A stretch of DNA of 64,000 nucleotides from Streptomyces aureoverticillatus (lineage in GTDB: Bacteria > Actinomycetota > Actinomycetes > Streptomycetales > Streptomycetaceae): NCBI RefSeq assembly GCF_014649395.1, contig NZ_BMSY01000009.1, positions 343,264 to 407,263 of the forward strand, written 5' to 3'. The position numbers and the translations under genes are program-made. Below, in pieces: positions 35,295 through 42,716 of this stretch (position 1 is the stretch's first letter; every line of letters begins with the position of its first letter). Below the pieces are notes generated by a model that made no database searches, had not been told where the DNA came from, and was given only the letters and a program-made list of their open reading frames with translations.

Positions 35295-35355
35295 GAGTTC
35301 CCTGGAAGGTCGAGTCTGTGGGCGGATCAGCGGATCAGGAGGGGTGCCGGGGCCG

Positions 35356-36246
35356 TCAGGACTTCGTCGCGCCGGCGGTGAGTCCGGAGACCAGATGGCG
35401 CTGTACGAAGCCGAAGATCACCGCAGCGGGCACCGCGACGATCACGGCGGCGGCCGTCAGCGAACCCCAGTCGCTGGTGTACTGGTTGACGAAGGTCTGC
35501 AGGCCGCCCGCGAGGGTGAGGTTCTCCTCGCCGGTCATGAAGGCGGAGGCGTAGGCGACCTCGGCCCAGCCGGTGATGAAGCTGTAGAAGCCGGTCACGG
35601 CGAGGCCGGGCTTGGCGAGCGGCATGATGAGCCGCCAGAAGGTGCCGAACGGGTTGAGGCCGTCCACCCGGCCCGCCTCGTCGATCTCCACGGGGATGGT
35701 GTCGAAGTAGCCCTTCATCATCCACGCGGAGAACGGCACGGCGATCGTCAGGTAGGTGAGGACCAGGCCCATGGGCTGGTTCAGCAGCTCCATGCTCGCG
35801 AGCAGGTTGTACAGCGGCACGATCAGCACCGCGACCGGGAACATCTGCGTGATGAGCAGCAGCCACATCAGGGGCCGCATGCCGGGGAACTTGAACCGGC
35901 TGACCGCGTACCCCGTGGTCGCCGAGATGAAGACGCCGATGACGGTGGTCAGGCCCACCACGAACAGGGAGTTGCCGACCCAGCTCAGGAACTCGGTCTC
36001 GTTCAGCACGTGGTCGTAGTTGCCGAAGGTGAAGTCCTTCACGATCGCCGTGGAGAACGCCTCGCTCTTCGGCTTGAACGAGGTGACGAGCAGCCACAGC
36101 GGCGGCAGCACCGCGACGGCGCTGGCGATCAGCAGCGTGACGTGCAGGGCCACGGAGGCCAGCGGGCCGCGTTCGCCGCGCGGCCGGACCCTGCCCCTCT
36201 TGCGCGGGGCCTCGGGTGTGATCGAGGTGGTCTTCACGGCGGTCAC
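35356..36246 (-). CDS. malG: Maltose/maltodextrin ABC permease MalG
   Basis: 296 residues with six predicted helices; EAA loop PVEIDEAGRVDGLNPFGTFWRLIMPLAKPGLAV. GTG 36246 overlaps the malF stop in GTGA and has AAGGAG 7 nt upstream; a longer reading frame up to 36906 is an antisense-style artefact running through malF. It forms the membrane channel with MalF and needs a shared ATPase, as none is encoded here. Confidence 0.9.
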   Translation of the reverse strand: MTAVKTTSITPEAPRKRGRVRPRGERGPLASVALHVTLLIASAVAVLPPLWLLVTSFKPKSEAFSTAIVKDFTFGNYDHVLNETEFLSWVGNSLFVVGLTTVIGVFISATTGYAVSRFKFPGMRPLMWLLLITQMFPVAVLIVPLYNLLASMELLNQPMGLVLTYLTIAVPFSAWMMKGYFDTIPVEIDEAGRVDGLNPFGTFWRLIMPLAKPGLAVTGFYSFITGWAEVAYASAFMTGEENLTLAGGLQTFVNQYTSDWGSLTAAAVIVAVPAAVIFGFVQRHLVSGLTAGATKS

Positions 36247-37253
36247 CACACCTCTCCTTGCTTGCGGAGCGCGCGGCGGTAGACCACCGCGAAGAGCGAA
36301 AGGAGCAGCAGGATGAGCACGCCCCAGGCCGCGGACCCGGCGAAGTCGCGCGGGCTGACCACGAACGAGAGCCGGTAGGCGTACGTCACCAGGATCTCCG
36401 TCGCGTCGCCCGGACCGCCCCGGGTGAGCAGGAAGATCACCGGGAACATGTTGAAGGTCCAGATGGCGCTGATCAGGACGACGGTGCTGCTCACCGTGCG
36501 CAGGCCAGGCAGCGTGATGTGGCGGAAGCGCTGCCAGGCGTTCGCGCCGTCCATCTCCGCGGCCTCGTACAGCTCGCCGGGGATGGACTGCAGGCCGCCG
36601 AGCATGGCGACCAGCATGAAGGGCACGCCGAGCCAGACGTTGACGGCGATCACCGAGAGCTTGGCCCAGGTGGGGTCGTTGAGCCAGGGGATCGCGTCGA
36701 TGCCGCCGCCCGCGAGGATCTTGTTGAGGACGCCGCTCTTCTCGTTGAAGAGGAGCCGCCAGGTGAAGACCGAGACGAAGGCGGGCACCGCCCAGGGCAA
36801 GATCAGGGCCATCCGGTAGAAGGAGCGGCCCTTCAGCTTGCGGTTGAGCATGTTCGCGAGGGCGAGGCCGAGCACGAACGACAGGGCGACGCAGGAGACC
36901 GTCCACACGACGGTCCAGGTGAGCCGGTCCCAGAAGACGCCGTCCTCAAGGATGGCCTTGTAGTTGTCCAGGCCGACCGACTCGTACGTCGCCGGGATGT
37001 GGTTGACGCCGATGGTGCGCTCGACGTTCGCCTCGTTGGCGTCCGTCGTCGACAGGTACACGCCGCGCAGCAGCGGATAGCCGACGATCACGCCGATGAC
37101 GGCCACCACGGGGGCGACCATGGCCCAGGCGTACCAGTGGGTGCTGAGCGCCCTGCGCAGGCGCCCCGGATTCTTGCCGGTCCGCCGGCCGGGGCCGTGG
37201 ACGCGCTCGGCGTCCACCGCCCCGGCCACGGAGTGGCCGCTGTCGACCGCCAT
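36243..37253 (-). CDS. malF: Maltose/maltodextrin ABC permease MalF
   Basis: 336 residues: a cytosolic N-terminus of about 40 residues, then six helices and the EAA loop GELYEAAEMDGANAWQRFRHITLPGLRTV. It starts 2 bp after the malE stop and overlaps malG by 4 bp. The segment TTDANEANVERTIGVNHIPATYESVGLDNYKAIL is typical of actinobacterial MalF. It partners MalG and MalE in maltodextrin uptake. Confidence 0.9.
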   Translation of the reverse strand: MAVDSGHSVAGAVDAERVHGPGRRTGKNPGRLRRALSTHWYAWAMVAPVVAVIGVIVGYPLLRGVYLSTTDANEANVERTIGVNHIPATYESVGLDNYKAILEDGVFWDRLTWTVVWTVSCVALSFVLGLALANMLNRKLKGRSFYRMALILPWAVPAFVSVFTWRLLFNEKSGVLNKILAGGGIDAIPWLNDPTWAKLSVIAVNVWLGVPFMLVAMLGGLQSIPGELYEAAEMDGANAWQRFRHITLPGLRTVSSTVVLISAIWTFNMFPVIFLLTRGGPGDATEILVTYAYRLSFVVSPRDFAGSAAWGVLILLLLSLFAVVYRRALRKQGEVW

Positions 37254-37255
37254 GC

Positions 37256-38530
37256 CTACTTGTAGTCCTTCAGGAGCTTGCGGTACGCGTCGCCGATGTT
37301 CTTGGCGCCGTCACCGGGCGACGTGCTGCCGTTCAGGACCTTGCCCATCTGCAGCCGGATCGGCTCGAAGAGGGAGTTGGCCTCGGGGATCCAGGGGCGC
37401 TGCACCGACTTGTCGACGGCGGGCTTGAAGAACTGGACCATCTGGTTGTTCTTGACCGACGGGACCTCGTAGACGGAGGTGCGGGTGGGCAGCAGGCTCA
37501 GCTTCTCGGTGGTCCGCTGCTGCACCTTCGCGGAGCTCATGTACTTGATGAACTCGTAGGAGGCGTCGAGGTTCTTGGACCCGGCGTACGCGGCGAGGTT
37601 CCAGCCGCCCTGCGGCGAGGCCTGGCGGGCGCTGCCGCCGGGGACGGGCGCGACACCGAGGTTGCCCTTGGCGGAACCCTTGAACTGCTTGCCCTGCAGG
37701 GCGCCCTCGATGGACCAGGGGCCGTCGAGCGCCATCGCGACGTCGCCGTCCTTGAAGGCGTTGAGCTGGTTGTTGTACCCGTCGCTGGCGTCGGTGACCG
37801 CGGCCTTGGAGTCGACCAGGCCCTTCATCACCTTGAAGGCGGCGGCGCCTTCGGCGTCGTCGACGGTGATCTCCTTCTTCTTGGTGTCGAGGAGGTCACC
37901 GCCCTCTCCGTAGAGGTACGGCAGGTAGAAGTACGGGTCGTCGCCGCGCAGGTAGAGCCCGGTCTTGCCGGACTTCGACTTGATCTTCTTCGCGGCCGCC
38001 CCGACCTCGTCGAAGCTCTTGGGGACCGCGACGCCCGCGTCCTTGAGCATCTTCTTGTTGTAGAAGAGCGCGAGGGTGTCGATGGTCTGCGGCACCGCGT
38101 ACGTCTTGCCCTTGAACTTGGTGCTCGCGGCGGCCTGCGGGAGGTAGTCGTCCGGCTTGTCGAGCGCGGGCGTGTTCTCCAGGGGCGCGAGGTAGCCGAG
38201 GTTGGCGAAGTCGGCCACCCAGGCGACCTCGGTGCGCATCACGTCGGGGGCGCCGGAGTTGCCGCCGGCGGCGTTCTTGAACTTGGCGTTGGCCTCGCCG
38301 AACGGCACGTTCACGTAGTCGACCTTGACGCCCGGGTGGAGGTCCTCGAAGCCCTTGGCCAGCTTCTGGTACGTGCCCTTCTCGGCGTCGTTCGAGGTGT
38401 CCCAGAAGGTGACGGTCCCGGAGAGCTTGCCTCCGCTCTTCTTTCCGCCGTCACCGTCGTCGCCGCCGCACGCTGCCGCTGTCATCGCCAGGGCTGCGAC
38501 CAGTGCGGTGGCCGCTATGCCACGCCGCAT
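37256..38530 (-). CDS. malE: Maltose/maltodextrin-binding lipoprotein MalE
   Basis: 424 residues with a lipoprotein signal MRRGIAATALVAALAMTAAAC (Cys21), then a family-1 solute-binding fold: GTVTFWDTSNDAEKGTYQKLAKGFEDLHPGVKVDYVNV and GDVAMALDGPWSIEG. It captures malto-oligosaccharides at the membrane surface for MalFG. ATG 38530 has AAGGAG 5 nt upstream. It is the first gene of malEFG-aglA-lacI and diverges from malR across 279 bp that contains an inverted CTTGC/GCAAG repeat. Confidence 0.92.
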   Translation of the reverse strand: MRRGIAATALVAALAMTAAACGGDDGDGGKKSGGKLSGTVTFWDTSNDAEKGTYQKLAKGFEDLHPGVKVDYVNVPFGEANAKFKNAAGGNSGAPDVMRTEVAWVADFANLGYLAPLENTPALDKPDDYLPQAAASTKFKGKTYAVPQTIDTLALFYNKKMLKDAGVAVPKSFDEVGAAAKKIKSKSGKTGLYLRGDDPYFYLPYLYGEGGDLLDTKKKEITVDDAEGAAAFKVMKGLVDSKAAVTDASDGYNNQLNAFKDGDVAMALDGPWSIEGALQGKQFKGSAKGNLGVAPVPGGSARQASPQGGWNLAAYAGSKNLDASYEFIKYMSSAKVQQRTTEKLSLLPTRTSVYEVPSVKNNQMVQFFKPAVDKSVQRPWIPEANSLFEPIRLQMGKVLNGSTSPGDGAKNIGDAYRKLLKDYK

Positions 38531-38670
38531 GTGAACTCCTTCAACTGGTCCCGGAATGGCCCGGAATGAGGAGAGACGAAGAGGTGCCTCCTGCTAGGCC
38601 GCACTCGAGGCGGCGCCGGGTTGGCAGGAACGTAACAGGCTTGAAAACGTCCCGAAAGACCTTGCGGGAA

Positions 38671-38691
38671 ATTTCTGCAAGAGCACCGGAT
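38671..38691. promoter_or_regulatory. Candidate MalR operator upstream of malE
   Basis: CTTGC-N11-GCAAG inverted repeat with an inner GAAATTTC, 141 bp upstream of malE and 119 bp upstream of malR. It shares the CTTGC/GCAAG half-sites with 38756-38765 and with the amylase promoter. Confidence 0.55.
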
Positions 38692-38755
38692 CGTTACCGC
38701 CGCGTGTCCTGGGGGTTGCCGACAGGGCCGGGACTCGGCCAGGTCAGAGCGCCCT

Positions 38756-38765
38756 GCAAGCTTGC
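38756..38765. promoter_or_regulatory. Candidate MalR autoregulatory site
   Basis: Palindrome GCAAGCTTGC 45 bp upstream of the malR ATG, the same half-site type as the malE and amylase candidates. Confidence 0.45.
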
Positions 38766-38809
38766 GCAACAAGTGGGCAGGCCCCTGCTCGGCCTGTACA
38801 GTCCCGTCC

Positions 38810-39862
38810 ATGACCGCGCGGCTCGTCGACATCGCAGCACAGGCAGGGGTCAGCGAAGCCACCGTCAGCCGGGTGCTCAACGGCAAGCCCGGCGTGGCCG
38901 CGGCCACCCGCGAAGCCGTCCTGGCCGCGCTCGACGTGCTCGGCTACGAACGGCCCGTCCGGCTGCGCCGGGGCACCAGCGCCGGCCTGGTCGGCCTGAT
39001 CACGCCCGAGCTGGACAACCCGATCTTCCCCGCGCTCGCGCAGGTGATCGGCCAGGCCCTGACCCGGCAGGGCTATACGCCGGTGCTCGCCACCCAGACC
39101 CCCGGCGGCTCCACCGAGGACGAGCTGACCGAGATGCTGGTGGACCGCGGCGTCGCCGGGATCATCTTCGTGTCCGGGCTGCACGCCGACACCACCGCGG
39201 ACATGGAGCGCTACGCGGCGCTGCGCGCCAAGGGCGTCCCACACGTCCTGGTCAACGGCTTCTCCCCCAAGGTCGACGCGCCCTTCGTCTCCACCGACGA
39301 CCGGGCCGCGACCCAGCTCGCCGTGCGGCATCTCGCCTCGCTCGGCCACACCCGCATCGGCCTCGCGGTCGGCCCCCGGCGGTTCGTGCCGGTGGTCCGC
39401 AAGATCGAGGGCTTCCGGCTCGGCCTGCGCGAGCGGCTCGGCCTGTCCCCCGCCGAGGCCGACGAGCTGGTCCAGCACTCCCTCTACACCCTGGAGGGCG
39501 GTCAGGCCGCGGCGACGGCGCTGATCGCCAAGGGCTGCACCGGCATCGTCTGCGCCAGCGACATGATGGCGCTCGGCGCCGTCCGCGCCGCCCGCGAGCA
39601 GGGCCTGGACGTGCCCCGCGACATCTCGGTCGTCGGCTTCGACGACTCCCCGCTCATCGCCTTCACCGACCCGCCGCTGACCACGATCCGCCAGCCCGTC
39701 CAGGCCATGGGCCAGGCCACGGTGCGCACGCTCCTGGAGGAGATCGGCGGCACCCCGGCGCCGCACAGCGAGTTCGTGTTCCTGCCGGAGCTGGTGGTGC
39801 GGGGGTCGACCGCTTCGGGGCGGCGCGGGGGCTCCGCGCCCGCGGTCGAGCCCGCGAGCTGA
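38810..39862 (+). CDS. malR: LacI-family maltose regulator MalR
   Basis: 350 residues from ATG 38810. HTH (about 4-30): RLVDIAAQAGVSEATVSRVLNGKPGVAAATREAVLAALDVLGYERP; ligand-binding domain ends VVGFDDSPLIAFTDPPLTTIRQPVQAMGQATVRTLLEEI. Divergent position from malE is the same as for malR in Streptomyces coelicolor, so it is the likely repressor of malEFG-aglA and perhaps of the amylase and pullulanase genes. A close paralogue lies at 32515-33579. The C-terminus has an extra Arg/Gly/Ala-rich tail of about 15 residues. Confidence 0.9.
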   Translation: MTARLVDIAAQAGVSEATVSRVLNGKPGVAAATREAVLAALDVLGYERPVRLRRGTSAGLVGLITPELDNPIFPALAQVIGQALTRQGYTPVLATQTPGGSTEDELTEMLVDRGVAGIIFVSGLHADTTADMERYAALRAKGVPHVLVNGFSPKVDAPFVSTDDRAATQLAVRHLASLGHTRIGLAVGPRRFVPVVRKIEGFRLGLRERLGLSPAEADELVQHSLYTLEGGQAAATALIAKGCTGIVCASDMMALGAVRAAREQGLDVPRDISVVGFDDSPLIAFTDPPLTTIRQPVQAMGQATVRTLLEEIGGTPAPHSEFVFLPELVVRGSTASGRRGGSAPAVEPAS

Positions 39863-39910
39863 GGCCCGACGCCCGGAGGGGTCACGGGACCCGGGGGCCC
39901 GGTACCCTAC

Positions 39911-39926
39911 TTGCATGGACGCGCAA
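39911..39926. promoter_or_regulatory. Palindromic operator overlapping the ArsR start codon
   Basis: TTGCATGGACGCGCAA, flanked by TAC on the left. The ATG of the regulator at 39915 lies inside it. Two close relatives occur upstream of mgtC (46448-46463, 46509-46524), giving consensus TTGCRTGGAYRYGCAA. Probable autoregulation of the ArsR/SmtB protein. Confidence 0.7.
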
Positions 39927-40346
39927 GGACAGGCGTGGGACGCGGAGGCCGCGGACCGCGCGGTGGCGGTGCTGAAGGCGGTGGCCGACCCCTCGCGGTA
40001 TCGGCTCCTGTGGGCGCTCAGCCGGCAGGAGCTGCCCGTCAGCGCGCTCGCCGAGCTGCTCGGCGCCCATGTGGCCGCGACCTCCCAGCATCTGGCGAAG
40101 CTGCGGGCGGCGGGGCTCGTGGTCTCGCGCCGCGAGGGCACCCGGATCTTCTACCGCGCGGCGGACGTACGGGGACTCCTGGACGAGGCGGCGCTGGCGG
40201 CGCGCGCCGCCGGTGGCGGCGGCCCGGCGGCCGACGCGTCCCCGGAGCCCGCGGCCGCGACCGCCACGGCCGCGCAGGAACAGGCCGCCCCCGCACGCCG
40301 CCGAGCGCCCCGGGCGGGCCGCCGCAGGCCGGCGACCGAGCACTAA
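39915..40346 (+). CDS. ArsR/SmtB-family winged-helix regulator
   Basis: 143 residues. Winged helix at about 18-90: LKAVADPSRYRLLWALSRQELPVSALAELLGAHVAATSQHLAKLRAAGLVVSRREGTRIFYRAADV; the recognition helix AATSQHLAKLR is typical of metal-sensing SmtB/NmtR-like members. The tail (about 95-143) is Ala/Pro/Arg-rich with few possible metal ligands. It starts 4 nt into a palindrome also found twice before mgtC, so I infer it controls mgtC as well as itself. No RBS is visible; translation may be leaderless. Confidence 0.85.
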   Translation: MDAQGQAWDAEAADRAVAVLKAVADPSRYRLLWALSRQELPVSALAELLGAHVAATSQHLAKLRAAGLVVSRREGTRIFYRAADVRGLLDEAALAARAAGGGGPAADASPEPAAATATAAQEQAAPARRRAPRAGRRRPATEH

Positions 40347-40387
40347 GCGCTCCGCTGGATGTGCCACACCGTGCCGTCGCGACCCCA

Positions 40388-40471
40388 CGGGTGCGTCGTG
40401 GCTGGTCGCGCCCGCGCGGCGGAGCCGCATGTTTCAGGGCCCCGCGCTCCTTCAGGGCGCCACCGAACCGC
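40388..40471 (-). repeat. Streptomyces-type interspersed intergenic repeat, copy 2
   Basis: Read on the minus strand it starts GGTGGCGCCCTGAAGGAGCG, continues through CGGGGCCCTG, a TGCGGCTCCGCCGCG hairpin and GCGCGACCAGCCACGACG. It matches copy 1 (30864-30920) in framework with an extra hairpin. It lies between convergent genes. Confidence 0.7.
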
Positions 40472-40512
40472 AGCCGACTTCACCAGGACCGCTCAGCCGC
40501 CGTCCGGTCGCC

Positions 40513-41529
40513 CTAACACTCCGGTTCCCGGCCCAGGGGCCCGCTGACGTACTCGACGCGCACGTCCTCGTTCTCCCGTACCACCCAGAGCGTGCCCTTC
40601 TCGGGGCGCCACTTCCAGGCCACGAGGTACACGCGGTCGCCTGAGACGTAGAACAGCCGCAGGCCCGAGTAGCGGAACGCGTACGCGCTGTCCTTGTCCT
40701 TCACATGCTGGTAGCAGGCCCCGTCCCCGCGGATCATGAGGTCCTTCTCGCTGAAGACCACGACGCTGGGGAAGGCGGGCGTGTTCACCGCCCGCGCCGC
40801 TTCCTCCGCACGGCCGCGGCCGACGATGCCCGCGTACGAGGAGACCGCCCAGAACAGGGAGAGCAGGCACAGCAGGAGGGACAGCGCCCAGATCTGGAGG
40901 CGCAGCCGCCGTTGGGCGGGGTCGGGTGCCGCGTCCCGTGGGGGCCGCGTGAGGGCATAGGCGGTCGCCAGGAGCCCCGGGATGGCGACGAGGGGGATGA
41001 CCAGCTCGAAGAGGGCCGGATGCAGGCGGTAGAAGGGGGCGAGGGCGGCGGGGAGCAGCCATCCCCAGCGCATGCGCCGTACGGCGGCGTCGGCCCGGCC
41101 GGGGGACTGCGTGACCCAGCGCTGGAGTCCGATGCCGGCGAGCAGGGCGCCGACGAGCAGCAGGGCGGGCAGGAAGAGGGGCTCGACGCTGCGCAGCAGG
41201 TAGTCGCTGGTGGAGAGGCGGAAGATGCTGTCGTGCAGGCCGAGGGCGCGGGTCTCCGCGTCGGTGCTGGCCCAGCCGAAGTAGAAGAGGACCGCCGCGA
41301 GCAGGGACACCAGGGAACCGACGGTACCGAGGAGCTCCATCCAGCCGGGCCTTGCGGGGGCCTCCGGTGCCGGTGCCGGTTCTGGCTCTGGGCCCGGGAC
41401 TGGTTCCGGGTCCGGTACCGGTTCCGGCTCTGGTTCCGGAGGGGCGGGGGCAGGCCCAGGGGGACGACGCGTGCCCCGGAGGCGGGCTGTCAGTGACCTG
41501 AACCAGGATCCGCCGTGCGGTGTGGTCAT
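40513..41529 (-). CDS. Multi-pass membrane protein of unknown function
   Basis: 338 residues from ATG 41529, overlapping the upstream lipoprotein stop (ATGA). It has an N-terminal Pro/Glu repeat stretch (about 26-60, PEPEPEPVPDPEPVPGPEPEP-like), then about five to six hydrophobic helices (about 65-235) and a C-terminal soluble domain rich in aromatic and charged residues (YAFRYSGLRLFYVSGDRVYLVAWKW). I recognise no family. Coupled translation with the lipoprotein suggests the two form an envelope complex. Confidence 0.75.
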   Translation of the reverse strand: MTTPHGGSWFRSLTARLRGTRRPPGPAPAPPEPEPEPVPDPEPVPGPEPEPAPAPEAPARPGWMELLGTVGSLVSLLAAVLFYFGWASTDAETRALGLHDSIFRLSTSDYLLRSVEPLFLPALLLVGALLAGIGLQRWVTQSPGRADAAVRRMRWGWLLPAALAPFYRLHPALFELVIPLVAIPGLLATAYALTRPPRDAAPDPAQRRLRLQIWALSLLLCLLSLFWAVSSYAGIVGRGRAEEAARAVNTPAFPSVVVFSEKDLMIRGDGACYQHVKDKDSAYAFRYSGLRLFYVSGDRVYLVAWKWRPEKGTLWVVRENEDVRVEYVSGPLGREPEC

Positions 41530-42656
41530 GGCCTGGGAGCGGTGATCTCGATGGTGCCCCCGTCCAGGGTGACGGATCCGGCTGTCAGGGTGAGCGGCGC
41601 ACCCCCCGTGGGCATGTCCGCGGGCACGTGGAAGTTCACGGTGGCGTTGTGGCAGCAACCCGCGTCCGGGTTGCCTTCGTTGACTTCGGCCTCGGGCTCA
41701 CGGCTTCCCAGCCGGATCGTCACCGCGCTGGGCCAGGTCCCGGTCACCGACACCCTGGTTCCCCGAGCCACCTTCCTGTCGGACACCCTGGCGATGACCG
41801 CCGGGCAGGCCCGAACCCCGTTCGACGCGGGGCGAATTCGGACTCTCCCGTTCGGGTGCGCGGTCCGGAATTCGGCCAGCGCCTTCAGCGTCCGGTGGCC
41901 CGCCCTGTACTTGCAGTCTCCCGACGACGTATTCCTGACGGCGGTGTACGCGTCGATCACCTTTCGCCACTCGTCTTCCTGCCCACCGACCGCGTGGCAG
42001 GCGGCAATCAGCCCCTCAAGGACTTTCCACGGAGCGGGATTGCTCTGCCACCTTTCCGGCCCCGCCGCGTTGTGCTTGTACCTGGCCTCCTCGCATTTCC
42101 TGGCCTGCACCAAGTCGTAGACGTGATCGGTGTTGACCGAGTTCCACTGCGGGGAATTGGGGCCGAACGGGGGCCAGGAGAACTCCTTTTCGGGGGGCGG
42201 CTCGGTGGACCTGTCGCGATCCCCGCCGGAGCCGCCGTCGCCGCGTCCGCCGTCGGTCCGGCCGGGCTTCCACGTGGAGCCGCCGCCGCTGCCGGGGTCC
42301 CAGGTCGCGCCGTCTCGGCCCGAGCTGCCCGAGCTGCCGGAGCTGCCGGAGCTGCCGGAGCCACCTGATCCGGACGTGCCGCCGGACGATGAACCTCCAT
42401 TCGCCGACCCGCCGTTCGCCGACCCGCCGTTCGCGGAGCCACCGTCGGAGGAAGGGCCTCCGTCCGTGCCGTCCGCGTCAGGCGCTCCCCCGGTGTGCGA
42501 CGGACCATCGGGAGCACCGCCACCCCGAGAATCGTCAGGCGAACCACACCCGGCAGTCACCAGAACACCGGAGAGCACGATCACGGAGATGGCCGTCAAC
42601 GGATTCCATCTGCACGAATTCGCCCGCCCCGATAAGCCGTCGAGAAACACCTTCAC
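41526..42656 (-). CDS. Repeat-rich lipoprotein of unknown function
   Basis: 376 residues from GTG 42656 (an in-frame GTG at 42701 is an alternative). A lipobox LVTAGC (Cys37) anchors it. Next comes a low-complexity Gly/Ser/Asp region with GGSAN tandem repeats (15-bp units near 42398-42436) and GSS repeats (9-bp units near 42321-42360). The C-terminal half is a globular domain with Cys pairs (ARKCEEARYKHN, SGDCKY, CCHNATVNFHVP) that looks like an Ig-like sandwich at the end. No known family is recognised. The gene is coupled to the membrane protein downstream by a 4-bp overlap. Confidence 0.75.
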   Translation of the reverse strand: MKVFLDGLSGRANSCRWNPLTAISVIVLSGVLVTAGCGSPDDSRGGGAPDGPSHTGGAPDADGTDGGPSSDGGSANGGSANGGSANGGSSSGGTSGSGGSGSSGSSGSSGSSGRDGATWDPGSGGGSTWKPGRTDGGRGDGGSGGDRDRSTEPPPEKEFSWPPFGPNSPQWNSVNTDHVYDLVQARKCEEARYKHNAAGPERWQSNPAPWKVLEGLIAACHAVGGQEDEWRKVIDAYTAVRNTSSGDCKYRAGHRTLKALAEFRTAHPNGRVRIRPASNGVRACPAVIARVSDRKVARGTRVSVTGTWPSAVTIRLGSREPEAEVNEGNPDAGCCHNATVNFHVPADMPTGGAPLTLTAGSVTLDGGTIEITAPRP

Positions 42657-42716
42657 CTTGCGCCCCCCGCCCCCACGGCACGGCTGAGAACTGCTCAGCA
42701 CACCGGCGATACGGGG

